Source: Mesorhizobium sp. WSM2240 (GTDB lineage Bacteria; Pseudomonadota; Alphaproteobacteria; Rhizobiales; Rhizobiaceae). Taken from it: a stretch of 64,000 bases of DNA. The stretch is taken from positions 3,844,001-3,908,000 of the forward strand of contig NZ_CP159253.1 of NCBI RefSeq assembly GCF_040438645.1, read 5' to 3'. The notes beneath the pieces were generated by a model that saw only the letters and a program-made list of their open reading frames with translations, searched no databases and was not told the DNA's origin. Shown piece after piece: positions 54,577-62,820 of the stretch (position 1 is the first letter of the stretch; every line of letters begins with the position of its first letter). The translations under genes were made by a program, and so were the position numbers.

Positions 54577-55758
54577 ATGTCCCTGCCCCTGGTTGCCCTT
54601 TTCATCGCCGCCTTCGCCTTCGGCACGACCGAGTTCGTCATTGCCGGCGTGCTGCCGCAGGTGGCCGAAGGCCTCGACGTGTCCATTCCGACGGCCGGCT
54701 ATCTTGTTTCCGGCTACGCACTCGGCATCGCGCTCGGCGGTCCGCTTCTCACCATCGCTACGGCGCGCCTCTCCCGCAGGGCGCTTCTGATCGGCCTCGC
54801 CGTCGCCTTCACGCTGGGCCAGCTCGCCTGCGCCCTGGCGCCGGGCTTTGCCGAAATGCTGCTCGTCCGCGTCGCGGTGGCGGTCGCACACGGCGCCTAT
54901 TTCGGTGTGGCAATGGTGGTCGCCGTCGGCCTCGTGAAGGAGGAACGGCGCGGCATGGCCGTCGCGCTCATCCTGGCTGGCCTGACTGTCTCCAACATCG
55001 TCGGCGTGCCGGCCGGTGCGGCTATCGGTAATCTGTTCGGCTGGCGCGCGACCTTCTGGGCAATGTTCGCGCTTGGATTGCTCGCCGTCGCCGCCATGAT
55101 CGCGCTGCTCCCGCGGGCGAACGGCCGGGCGGCCCCGCCGGCTGGCTTTCTGCGCGAGGTACAGGTGCTCGGCCGCCAGCAGGTCTGGACCTCGCTGATC
55201 CTCATGCTGATGCTGATGATCGGCCAGTTCGTGCCCTTCACCTATATCGCGCCCATGCTGCGCGAGGTCACCGGCATCAACGCCGACATGATCCCCTGGG
55301 TGCTGCTGCTCAACGGCGTCGGCGCCACGGCGGGGGTCTTCATCGGCGGCAGGCTGGCCGGGTGGAAGCTGATGCCTTCTCTCATCGTGATGTTCGCGCT
55401 GCAGGGCTTCGTGCTCGCCGTGATGTACCTCGTCAGCCCCTACCCGCTCCCCATGGTCGCAGTCATTACCCTGTGGGGAGGCATCAACTTCGCCATCGGC
55501 ACGCCGATCCAGACCCGCATCCTCGGCTGGACGGCCGATGCGCCCAACCTGGCCTCCTCGCTGATCCCGGCTGGCTTCAACATCGGCATCGCGCTCGCCG
55601 CCTCGGTCGGCTCCATGCTGCTCGCGGGCGGCATGGGCTATCGCGGCCTTCCTCTCCTCGGCGTGCTGGCCATGATCGTGGCGACCGCCGTGGCCTTCGC
55701 GTCCTATATATCGGAGCGGCGCAGCGGGGCCAGGCTGCCACTGCCCGCGCCGGGATAG
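54577..55758 (+). CDS. MFS transporter (AraJ-like drug/sugar efflux)
   Basis: About 393 residues with twelve hydrophobic helices. The first is SLPLVALFIAAFAFGTTEFV, where the FGTTEFVIAGVLP pattern is a mark of the DHA1 arabinose-efflux/AraJ-type subfamily. RLSRRALL between helices 2 and 3 is the MFS loop. Such pumps export sugars or drugs using the proton gradient. The start at 54577 fits the first helix; an upstream ATG at 54523 would add a polar leader and lacks a ribosome binding site. Confidence 0.88.
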   Translation: MSLPLVALFIAAFAFGTTEFVIAGVLPQVAEGLDVSIPTAGYLVSGYALGIALGGPLLTIATARLSRRALLIGLAVAFTLGQLACALAPGFAEMLLVRVAVAVAHGAYFGVAMVVAVGLVKEERRGMAVALILAGLTVSNIVGVPAGAAIGNLFGWRATFWAMFALGLLAVAAMIALLPRANGRAAPPAGFLREVQVLGRQQVWTSLILMLMLMIGQFVPFTYIAPMLREVTGINADMIPWVLLLNGVGATAGVFIGGRLAGWKLMPSLIVMFALQGFVLAVMYLVSPYPLPMVAVITLWGGINFAIGTPIQTRILGWTADAPNLASSLIPAGFNIGIALAASVGSMLLAGGMGYRGLPLLGVLAMIVATAVAFASYISERRSGARLPLPAPG

Positions 55759-55787
55759 CCCGTACCTCGCCGCATCTGAAATGCAAA

Positions 55788-55812
55788 AAGGCGGTGCGCG
55801 AGCGCCGCCTTC
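55788..55812. terminator. Hairpin between converging genes
   Basis: AAGGCGGTGC, GCGA, GCGCCGCCTT pairs over ten positions including one G-T, preceded by AAAA and followed by CT. It is plausible as a terminator for both converging genes, better on the minus strand because of the A-run. Confidence 0.6.
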
Positions 55813-55841
55813 TGTATCCAGTGCATTCAGAATGCTCAAAT

Positions 55842-56201
55842 TTAGTGGGCGGCAATCATCCCCGCGATGAAGCCGGAGGCGATGCTGATCAACAGGTAAT
55901 CGTTGCCCACCCTGATCCACTGCTGACCGTAGGCCGGACGCCGCAATCCATAGCGACCGTAGTCGCGAACGACCTGCTTCCGCTGCCAGGCCGGCACGTG
56001 CTTTCCGCGCGCCCAGCGCTTCGCCACCACTTTCTTTTTCATGACACGCTTTTCGATGTGGCGGTTGGACTTCCTGTTCCAGTGGGCGGAACCGTCATAT
56101 CGCTCGATGACTTGCGGCCCGTGCTTCGGCGCCGCCTGAGCCTCGACGGCCGGAAGAGCGAGCATGGAAAGAGCAACGGCGGAGAGGATAAAGCGTTTCA
56201 T
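55842..56201 (-). CDS. RcnB-like periplasmic protein (119 aa)
   Basis: A signal peptide (MKRFILSAVALSMLALPAVE) is followed by a basic segment (NRKSNRHIEKRVMKKKVVAK) and a C-terminal RcnB-type motif (YGLRRPAYGQQWIRVGNDYL, LLISIASGFIAGMI). RcnB of E. coli is a periplasmic protein linked to nickel/cobalt homeostasis; rhizobial members are many and untested. AAGGAG lies eight bases before the ATG. Confidence 0.82.
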   Translation of the reverse strand: MKRFILSAVALSMLALPAVEAQAAPKHGPQVIERYDGSAHWNRKSNRHIEKRVMKKKVVAKRWARGKHVPAWQRKQVVRDYGRYGLRRPAYGQQWIRVGNDYLLISIASGFIAGMIAAH

Positions 56202-56549
56202 TACGATACTCCTTGGTTATCAATGCCAAAGGAAGTACCGGCATCCGCATGAACCGAAACTGAACGAATGAATTACATTTCCGTAATGATATCTGGTACT
56301 TATGAGGAAACGCTAATATACATGCTCTACTCGGGAGCAGTACTTTAAAACGTTTGCTCCGTTTGCGCAGTCTGCAGTGGAGGCGCTGTGGCCACGCCGC
56401 GTCGACGTCAGGACAGCCTGGCGCAATGGACGCGGATTACATTAACCGGCTAAGCTTCGCGGGTCGCGGAACAATGCCGCGATTCGCCGATTGGATGAGA
56501 TGATCTTGCGCCTGAATTTCCGCCACAAATACGCTTCCGGGCGACCGGC
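56202..56549. other. Divergent intergenic region, AT-rich in the middle
   Basis: About 350 bases between the RcnB-like gene and the Na/Pi cotransporter. The centre (around 56265-56345) is clearly richer in AT than its surroundings and contains ATTAC, ATTTCC, GTAAT as an inverted repeat near 56270. Promoters for both genes should lie here. No gene is seen. Confidence 0.45.
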
Positions 56550-58214
56550 ATGAGCGGCTCAGTCGTGCTTCTGCATCTGGCCGGCGCGGTGGCGCTGCTG
56601 CTGTTTGCCACCCGCATGGTGCGCACCGGCGTCGAGCGCGCCTATGGCGACGTGCTGCGCCATCGCCTGCGCTCCGTTCTGCGCAATCCGGTGCTGGCGA
56701 TCCTCGCCGGCGCAGCACTCGCCATCTGCCTGCAGAGCGCCACCGCGGTCGCCCTGCTGGTCGGCTCGTTCAGCGGCGCGGGCATCGTGGGCGGCACCTC
56801 CGGCCTGCTCGCCGTGCTAGGCGCCGATGTCGGCTCGGCGCTGGTGGTCAAGCTGCTGAGCTTCGACCTGTCGCTTTTGGTGCCGCTCTGCCTCGCCGCC
56901 GGCACAGCCATGTTCATGGCCACCGAGCGCCGTGACTGGCGCCAGTTCGGCCGCATCCTGGTCGGCATTGGCCTCCTGATTCTGTCGCTGCGCATGATCG
57001 GCGAAGCCTCCGAGCCGCTGCGCGAAAGCCAGATCCTGCCGGTCGTGGTCAATTATCTGTCGGGCGATCCGGTGACGGCCTTCCTGCTCGCAGCCGTCAT
57101 GACCTGGTTGTTCCATTCCAGCGTCGCCGCGATCCTGCTGGTCGTGGCGCTCGCCTCGCGCGGCCTGGTGCCGGTGGAACTCGGGCTCGTGCTGGTGCTG
57201 GGCGCCAATCTCGGCGGCGGCGTCATCGCCGTGATGCTGTCGCGGGCGGCGATCCCGAAGGCCAGGATCGTGCCGCTCGGCAATCTCCTGATGCGCGGTA
57301 CGGGCGCGCTCGCCGCACTCCTTGTACTGATCTTCGTTGCTCCGCCGCTCGCCTGGCTAGGCGCTTCCGCGCCCGAGCAGATGATCCACGGCCACATCGC
57401 CTTCAATCTGATGCTGGCGCTGCTCGGCATTCCGCTTGCCGGCCTTGTCCATCGCCTGGCCGGGCGGATCATTGTGTTCAGCGCGCCGGAAGCCAAGCCG
57501 GAATCACTCGCCGCCGCGGAGCTCAGCGCCCTCGACGAGGCCGCGCTCGATACCCCCTCGCAGGCGCTCGCCAACGCCACCCGGGAGGTGGTGCGGGTCT
57601 GCGAGACCGTGGAGATCATGCTCCAGCGCATCATCGAGCTCTACGTCCAGGCCGACCAGGACAAGATCGACGCCCTGTCTGCCCTCGACGACCGCGTCGA
57701 CCGCAAGCATGCCGCGATCAAGCTATATCTGGCCAAGGTCACCAGCCGCACGCTCTCCGAAGCCGACGCGCTGCGCTGTCAGGAACTGATCGGCGCTTGC
57801 GTCAAGCTCGAGCAGGTCGGCGACATCATCGTGCGCAACATGCTGGTCCATGTGCAGAAGAAGTTCGACCGCGGGCTGGAATTCACCGACCAGGGATGGC
57901 GCGAACTGAGGGCCTTTCACACATCGGTTGTGGCCAACGCCAAGCTGGCCTTCAACGTGCTGGTGTCGCGCGACCCCGAGACCGCGCGGCAGCTGGTGCA
58001 GGAGAAGGACCGGCTGCGTGATCTCGAAAAGCGCTCCAGCCAGAGCCATTTCGAACGGCTGCGCGAAGGTACGGCAAAGAGCGTCGAGACCAGTTCGATT
58101 CATCTCGACACCATTCGCGATCTGAAGCAGATCAACTCGCTGCTGGCCTCGATGGCCTATCCCGTGCTTGAGGAACAGGGGCTGCTCAGCGGCTCGCGCC
58201 TCAAGGCAAGCTAA
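56550..58214 (+). CDS. Na/Pi cotransporter family protein with PhoU-like tail
   Basis: A 554-residue membrane protein with two inverted QSATA-type repeats (AICLQSATAVALLVGSFSGA and FHSSVAAILLVVALASRG), the marks of the NptA/YjbB-type Na/Pi cotransporter. The C-terminal 200 residues form PhoU-like helical bundles (VCETVEIMLQRIIELYVQAD, KLEQVGDIIVRNML). It probably moves phosphate across the inner membrane with sodium, in or out, and the PhoU part couples to phosphate status. The start is taken at the first ATG of the first helix; its ribosome binding site is weak. Confidence 0.88.
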   Translation: MSGSVVLLHLAGAVALLLFATRMVRTGVERAYGDVLRHRLRSVLRNPVLAILAGAALAICLQSATAVALLVGSFSGAGIVGGTSGLLAVLGADVGSALVVKLLSFDLSLLVPLCLAAGTAMFMATERRDWRQFGRILVGIGLLILSLRMIGEASEPLRESQILPVVVNYLSGDPVTAFLLAAVMTWLFHSSVAAILLVVALASRGLVPVELGLVLVLGANLGGGVIAVMLSRAAIPKARIVPLGNLLMRGTGALAALLVLIFVAPPLAWLGASAPEQMIHGHIAFNLMLALLGIPLAGLVHRLAGRIIVFSAPEAKPESLAAAELSALDEAALDTPSQALANATREVVRVCETVEIMLQRIIELYVQADQDKIDALSALDDRVDRKHAAIKLYLAKVTSRTLSEADALRCQELIGACVKLEQVGDIIVRNMLVHVQKKFDRGLEFTDQGWRELRAFHTSVVANAKLAFNVLVSRDPETARQLVQEKDRLRDLEKRSSQSHFERLREGTAKSVETSSIHLDTIRDLKQINSLLASMAYPVLEEQGLLSGSRLKAS

Positions 58215-58227
58215 TGCGGGCCAAGGA

Positions 58228-58416
58228 TCAGCGGCCCTTGGCGCTCGAATTCTCGTTGCGCTTATCGGCCGGCGTGATCTTGCCCTTGGAGGCCTTGGAG
58301 CCGCCGCGCCATTCCTGCGCCTTCTGCTGCTGGCTGCCGCCCTCCTTGCTCGGATGAACGGCCTTGTCGCTGCCGCTGGCACGCTTGTTCGAAATCGGTT
58401 TTTCGCGATCGGGCAT
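58228..58416 (-). CDS. Small hydrophilic hypothetical protein (62 aa)
   Basis: Reads MPDREKPISNKRASGSDKAV then HPSKEGGSQQQKAQEWRGGS, highly charged and low in hydrophobic residues, so likely disordered; similar short proteins are seen as stress-related hydrophilins. GGAGG five bases before the ATG at 58416 decides the start; the longer upstream frame has no such signal. It converges on the cotransporter gene end. The 330-base gap to the right (58417-58748) shows no gene and must hold divergent promoters. Confidence 0.65.
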   Translation of the reverse strand: MPDREKPISNKRASGSDKAVHPSKEGGSQQQKAQEWRGGSKASKGKITPADKRNENSSAKGR

Positions 58417-58748
58417 CTGCGCCTCCATTGTTCCCGCAAAAACCGCTGGGTCGCAAAAGCGTTCCGACGATAGCGCCGGGCGATTTCGCCCGCTGCCGCC
58501 GGAATCTGGCCCATTGCCGGTTATTCTCTCTTTTTGTGAACCTCTCGCCCGTTTCCGCATTCAAATCTGATGGCGATCAGCGGCGGCGATCGATCGCAAA
58601 CCCGCTCGTGCACAGCCTCCCGTGTCGTCACCCACGAAGGGATTCTGTCATGCCGAACGCCGCCGATGTTCTCTTTGAGACCCAGAATGTCAGCCACGAG
58701 CCGCTTAGCTCGATGATGACCGGACGCTCGTAACATTTGGAGGCAGCC

Positions 58749-60743
58749 ATGCTTGACCTGTCGAAGGCGCGCGACCGCATGGTCGACGTCCATATAGCCC
58801 GTCGCGGCGTGCGCGACCGCAATGTGCTGGACGCCATGCGCGAGGTGCCGCGCGAAAAGTTCGTCGAACCCGGTTTCGAGGAATTCGCCTATGAGGATGG
58901 CGCGCTGCCGATCGGCGAAGGCCAGACCATCTCCCAGCCTTACATCGTCGCGCTGATGATCGAGGCCGCTGAGGTCAAGCCTGGCGACAAGGTGCTCGAA
59001 GTGGGCGCCGGCTCCGGCTACGCCGCAGCCGTGATGAGCCGCATTGCGAAACGGGTCCATGCAATCGAGCGGCATGCGGCCCTGGCCGAAGCCGCGAGGC
59101 AGCGGTTCGACAGGCTGGGCTACGCCAACATCGAATTGCGGGTCGGCGACGGCAGCAAGGGCTGGCCCGACGCCGCGCCCTTCGACGCCATACTGGTCGC
59201 CGCCGCCGGCCCCTCGACGCCGCAAGCGCTGAAGGACCAGCTCGATGTCGGCGGCAGGCTGATCATTCCGGTCGGCGAGGAACCGCGCAACCAGCGCCTG
59301 CTGAAGATCACCCGCACCGGCGGCACGACCTTCGAGGAAGAGGATCTTGGCGCGGTGATGTTCGTGCCGCTGGTCGGCGAACAGGGCTGGGCGGAGGACG
59401 GCAGCCGCTCCGCCAGCAACCATCTGCCCGGCCATACGGCCGGACGCAGCCTGCCGGAGATGATCGCAGCTGCCGCCGAACGCCTGCCCGGCTTCGACGA
59501 CCCGGCTTTCGGTCGGCTTTTCGACCGCTTCGCCGACCGCCGCGTCGTACTGCTCGGCGAGGCAAGCCACGGCACCTCCGAGTTCTATCGCGCGCGGGCG
59601 GCCATCACCCGCCGGCTGATCGAGGAGCACGGCTTCACCATCGTCGCCGTCGAGGCCGACTGGCCCGACGCCGCCGCCGTGGACGGCTATGTGCGCCACC
59701 GGCCGGCCAGGGAACGCGCCGAACTCCCCTTCCAGCGTTTTCCCACCTGGATGTGGCGCAACACCGATGTCGCAACCTTCACCGACTGGATGCGCCAGCA
59801 CAATGAGGGGGTGGCCGACCCTGAGCGCCAGGCTGGCTTCTACGGCCTGGACATCTACAATATGCGCGGCTCGATTGCCGCGGTGCTGGCCTATCTCGAC
59901 AAGGTCGATCCGGAAGCCGCTTCTGTCGCCCGGGAGCGCTACGGCTGCCTCACGCCATGGCAGAGGGAGCCGTCCACCTACGGGCGCGCCGTGCTGACCG
60001 CCGGATACCGCAAATGCGAGCAGGCGGTCATCGACCAGTGCCGTGACCTTCTGGCGAGCCGGCTCGAATATACGTTGCAGGACGGCGAGAGCTTCCTCGA
60101 CGCTGCGCAGAATGCGCGTCTGATCGCCTCGGCCGAGCGCTACTACCGCATCATGTATTACGGCGGCGCGGAATCCTGGAATTTGCGCGACACCCACATG
60201 TTCGAGACGCTGGAGCACTTGCTGGAAGCGCGCGGGCCGCAGTCCAGGGCTGTTGTCTGGGCGCACAACTCCCATATCGGCGACGCCCGCTACACCGATA
60301 TGGGCGCGATGCGTGACGAACTGAACATCGGCCAGCTCTGCCGCGAGCGTTTCGGCGACGAAGCGGCGCTGATCGGCTTCGGCACGCACACCGGCACCGT
60401 GGCGGCCGCGACCGACTGGGACGGCGACATGGAGATCAAGCGAGTCCGGCCGTCGCACCGCGACAGCTACGAGCGGCTGTGCCACGATGCCGGCGTGGCG
60501 CGCTTCCTGCTCGATCTCGGCCGTGACGAAGTGTTGCGCCGCCGCCTTCTGGAGCCGCGGCTGGAGCGGTTTATCGGCGTTATCTACAGGCCCGATTCCG
60601 AGCTGATGAGCCACTATGCCGACGCCTCGCTGCCGCAGCAGTTCGACGCCTATGTCTGGTTCGACGAGACCCAGGCGGTGACGCCGCTCGGGCCGGAGCA
60701 CGCCAGACCCGGCGTTCCCGATACTTATCCGTTCGGGCTGTAG
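58749..60743 (+). CDS. Protein-L-isoaspartate methyltransferase fused to erythromycin esterase domain
   Basis: A 664-residue two-domain protein. Residues 1-225 are Pcm: MLDLSKARDRMVDVHIARRG, IGEGQTISQPYIVALM, VLEVGAGSGYAAAVM near 81, and VGGRLIIPVGEE. After a short link, residues about 240-650 are an erythromycin esterase-like hydrolase: VVLLGEASHGTSEFYRARAA near 270, VAVEADWPDAAAV and VVWAHNSHIGDARYTDMGAM with active-site Glu/His residues. Pcm repairs isoaspartate; the esterase domain family opens macrolide lactones but most members are untested. GGAGG five bases before ATG fixes the start. Confidence 0.9.
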   Translation: MLDLSKARDRMVDVHIARRGVRDRNVLDAMREVPREKFVEPGFEEFAYEDGALPIGEGQTISQPYIVALMIEAAEVKPGDKVLEVGAGSGYAAAVMSRIAKRVHAIERHAALAEAARQRFDRLGYANIELRVGDGSKGWPDAAPFDAILVAAAGPSTPQALKDQLDVGGRLIIPVGEEPRNQRLLKITRTGGTTFEEEDLGAVMFVPLVGEQGWAEDGSRSASNHLPGHTAGRSLPEMIAAAAERLPGFDDPAFGRLFDRFADRRVVLLGEASHGTSEFYRARAAITRRLIEEHGFTIVAVEADWPDAAAVDGYVRHRPARERAELPFQRFPTWMWRNTDVATFTDWMRQHNEGVADPERQAGFYGLDIYNMRGSIAAVLAYLDKVDPEAASVARERYGCLTPWQREPSTYGRAVLTAGYRKCEQAVIDQCRDLLASRLEYTLQDGESFLDAAQNARLIASAERYYRIMYYGGAESWNLRDTHMFETLEHLLEARGPQSRAVVWAHNSHIGDARYTDMGAMRDELNIGQLCRERFGDEAALIGFGTHTGTVAAATDWDGDMEIKRVRPSHRDSYERLCHDAGVARFLLDLGRDEVLRRRLLEPRLERFIGVIYRPDSELMSHYADASLPQQFDAYVWFDETQAVTPLGPEHARPGVPDTYPFGL

Positions 60744-60747
60744 TCCG

Positions 60748-61665
60748 ATGCTGCGCGACGTCGACTACGTCCTCGCCAAGCTCGACTGGATGCAAGCCGA
60801 ACGGATCTGGCCGAACGGCCTGCGCTATCTCTGGACCGACGCCTTCGGCGTTGTTCTCTACGTCTCGCTCTACCGCGAACTCGGCGTGGAGCGCTGGCTC
60901 GCCGAGGCGGAGCGGCTGGTGGCCGATGTCGAACGCGTGCTCGGCCGGCCGCGCGGCCTGCGCATCGGCGAGGCGGCGGACCGCGACGGTCAGTACTTCC
61001 ACTATCTCGCAATGTGGCTGTTCGCCCTGGCGCGGCTCGGCGACATCAAGCCCGAATACCGGCAGCGCGGCATAGCACTCGCGCGCGAGATCCACCCGGC
61101 ATTCGTGGTCCCCGGTCGCGGCGTGATCTGGAAAATGGCTGAGGATTTGAGCGCGCCCTACCCCGGTTACGGGCTGGGCGCGATGGATGCCTATGACGGC
61201 TATGTCTCCTATCGCATGCTCGACGAGGAAGCGCTCGCGCCGGAGATCGCCGAGATGAAGGCGCTGATGGAGCGGGACTGGCGCGCGCTGGAAATCGAGC
61301 AGGATCTCGGCCTCGGCATGATGCTGTGGCTCGCCCACTTCTTTCCCGAAGAAATGTGGGCCAAGGAGCAGACGGAGCGATCGCTGCGCACGCTCGACAC
61401 GATGTGGGTCGACCCGCCGGGCTATTTCTGCCGCGCGCCCTGGCTGCGCGCCACCAAGATCGCCTTCACCAATTACGGCGTCTCGCTCGGCCTGCAGGCC
61501 GCCGGCATCTGGCCGGAGCTTGTCGAGCGGCTAAACGCCTTCTTCGAGGACTGGCGCTCCGGCGACGAATACGACCGCGAGGCGATCACCTGGGTGATGG
61601 CCTGCACGTCGCATTTTCCGGGCGTGTTTCTCTCCGCCAATGCGGAAGGCGATGCCGCCGGATAG
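60748..61665 (+). CDS. Conserved hypothetical protein, probably alpha/alpha-toroid (305 aa)
   Basis: Starts four bases after the Pcm-esterase fusion, so it is probably co-translated. It reads MLRDVDYVLAKLDWMQAERI, LRIGEAADRDGQYFHYLAMW, PAFVVPGRGVIWKMAEDLS, then further helix pairs with GVSLGLQAAGIW and AITWVMACTSHFPG. Trp, Tyr and His residues at regular spacing and the all-helical character suggest a six-hairpin (alpha/alpha)6 fold like sugar epimerases or glycosidases. No catalytic pair can be named. Confidence 0.75.
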   Translation: MLRDVDYVLAKLDWMQAERIWPNGLRYLWTDAFGVVLYVSLYRELGVERWLAEAERLVADVERVLGRPRGLRIGEAADRDGQYFHYLAMWLFALARLGDIKPEYRQRGIALAREIHPAFVVPGRGVIWKMAEDLSAPYPGYGLGAMDAYDGYVSYRMLDEEALAPEIAEMKALMERDWRALEIEQDLGLGMMLWLAHFFPEEMWAKEQTERSLRTLDTMWVDPPGYFCRAPWLRATKIAFTNYGVSLGLQAAGIWPELVERLNAFFEDWRSGDEYDREAITWVMACTSHFPGVFLSANAEGDAAG

Positions 61666-61736
61666 CCTCTCCTCAGGGAAACAATCCGGCCACGCGGTCG
61701 TTTGTCATAGATAAACCCCTTCGTCAGGAGAAAGTC

Positions 61737-62189
61737 ATGACCCATCACCCCAGCACGATTGCCATGCTTGCCGGGATGCTCCTTGCAGCCGCTCCGGCGC
61801 TTGCCCAGGACGCCGCCACCGTCAAAGTCGCTGAAAGCGCGGAACACGGCAGATATCTCACCGATGCCGACGGGCGGTCGCTCTACCTGTTCGAATCCGA
61901 CACCAGGGCCGAAGGCGACGCGAAGGCGCAAATTTCCTGTAGGGACGCGTGCCTGGAGCGCTGGCCGCCTTTCTATTCCGAGGGCGAGCCGCAGGCCGGC
62001 GACATGGCCGACGCGGGCAAGCTCGGCACGGTCGAGCACGACGGCAAGATGATGGTCACCTACAATGGCTGGCCGCTCTATTACTTTGTCGACGACCAGG
62101 CGCCCGGCGACACGAAAGGCCATGACATCGAGGAATTCGGCGCCGAATGGTATCTGGTTACGCCGGAAGGCGAAAAGGCTGAGGGTTGA
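61737..62189 (+). CDS. COG4315-like secreted protein with repeated YxLYxF/D motif
   Basis: After a signal peptide (STIAMLAGMLLAAAPALA) come two repeats: RYLTDADGRSLYLFESD, with CRDACLERWPPFYSEG, and MMVTYNGWPLYYFVDDQAPG, then GHDIEEFGAEWYLVTPEG. This is the secreted-repeat (PF03640 by memory) pattern with two conserved Cys. Family members are exported; function unknown. AGGAG lies six bases before the ATG. Confidence 0.87.
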   Translation: MTHHPSTIAMLAGMLLAAAPALAQDAATVKVAESAEHGRYLTDADGRSLYLFESDTRAEGDAKAQISCRDACLERWPPFYSEGEPQAGDMADAGKLGTVEHDGKMMVTYNGWPLYYFVDDQAPGDTKGHDIEEFGAEWYLVTPEGEKAEG

Positions 62190-62244
62190 GCGCGGAACAT
62201 TCCGGAGCCGCCGCAGTTGGTCCGGCAGTTCAGGGAGACGTCCC

Positions 62245-62820
62245 ATGCTCGCAAACCAACCGCCGCAATATGTAGAAGACTGGCCCGAGGAATCCCGCGA
62301 GGCCGCCCAGCTCGTCATCGAAAAGTACGGCGAGCCCGACGAGATCACCGAGACTCAGCTGACCTGGCACAGACCGGGTCCCTGGAAGCGGATCGTCGCT
62401 TCCAGGGCGTTCTACGAGCACAATTTTCCTGCGCCGCACAATGATTCCGTGGAATCGGTCATTGATTACCGGGTGTCGCCGGAAAAATTCGACGAGCTCG
62501 CCGAATTCGACGGCAGCGTCATCGTCGAGCGCACTGCTGGCGAAGTGTCCGCCCGATGTCATGACGAGCAGGCGAATTTCCTCGCGCTCAACCTGATGCA
62601 CGACATCGTGACCGGCGCAAAATCCGTGCAGCAGGCGCGGGACTATTACGCCAAGGAGTTCGCGGATTTTCGGCGCAAGAAGCCTACGCCTTACATGGAA
62701 AAGCTCCGGTTCACGCCCGCTGCCGGAAATTCCGCCGACCCGGACATCCGCGTGCTGTCGGACAACGATATCGAACAGGCGACGCGCGAGGGCGAGGCGC
62801 GCAGCCGGGCGGCATCATGA
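62245..62820 (+). CDS. Conserved hypothetical protein (191 aa)
   Basis: A soluble protein: MLANQPPQYVEDWPEESREA, VIEKYGEPDEITETQLTWHR, PHNDSVESVIDYRVSPEKFD and LALNLMHDIVTGAKSVQQAR, YYAKEFADFRRKKPTPYMEK. GGGAG seven bases before ATG supports the start. The stop overlaps the start of the FAD oxidoreductase gene (ATGA), implying coupled expression and a shared role. No domain recognised. Confidence 0.78.
   Translation: MLANQPPQYVEDWPEESREAAQLVIEKYGEPDEITETQLTWHRPGPWKRIVASRAFYEHNFPAPHNDSVESVIDYRVSPEKFDELAEFDGSVIVERTAGEVSARCHDEQANFLALNLMHDIVTGAKSVQQARDYYAKEFADFRRKKPTPYMEKLRFTPAAGNSADPDIRVLSDNDIEQATREGEARSRAAS

Noticed and set aside
54559..55920. Long hydrophilic frame antisense to the MFS transporter
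   Set aside because: The sense strand gives twelve clean membrane helices; the antisense is a charge-rich mirror.
58521..60701. Long open frame antisense to the Pcm-esterase fusion
   Set aside because: No start signal and no domain; the sense gene is well supported.
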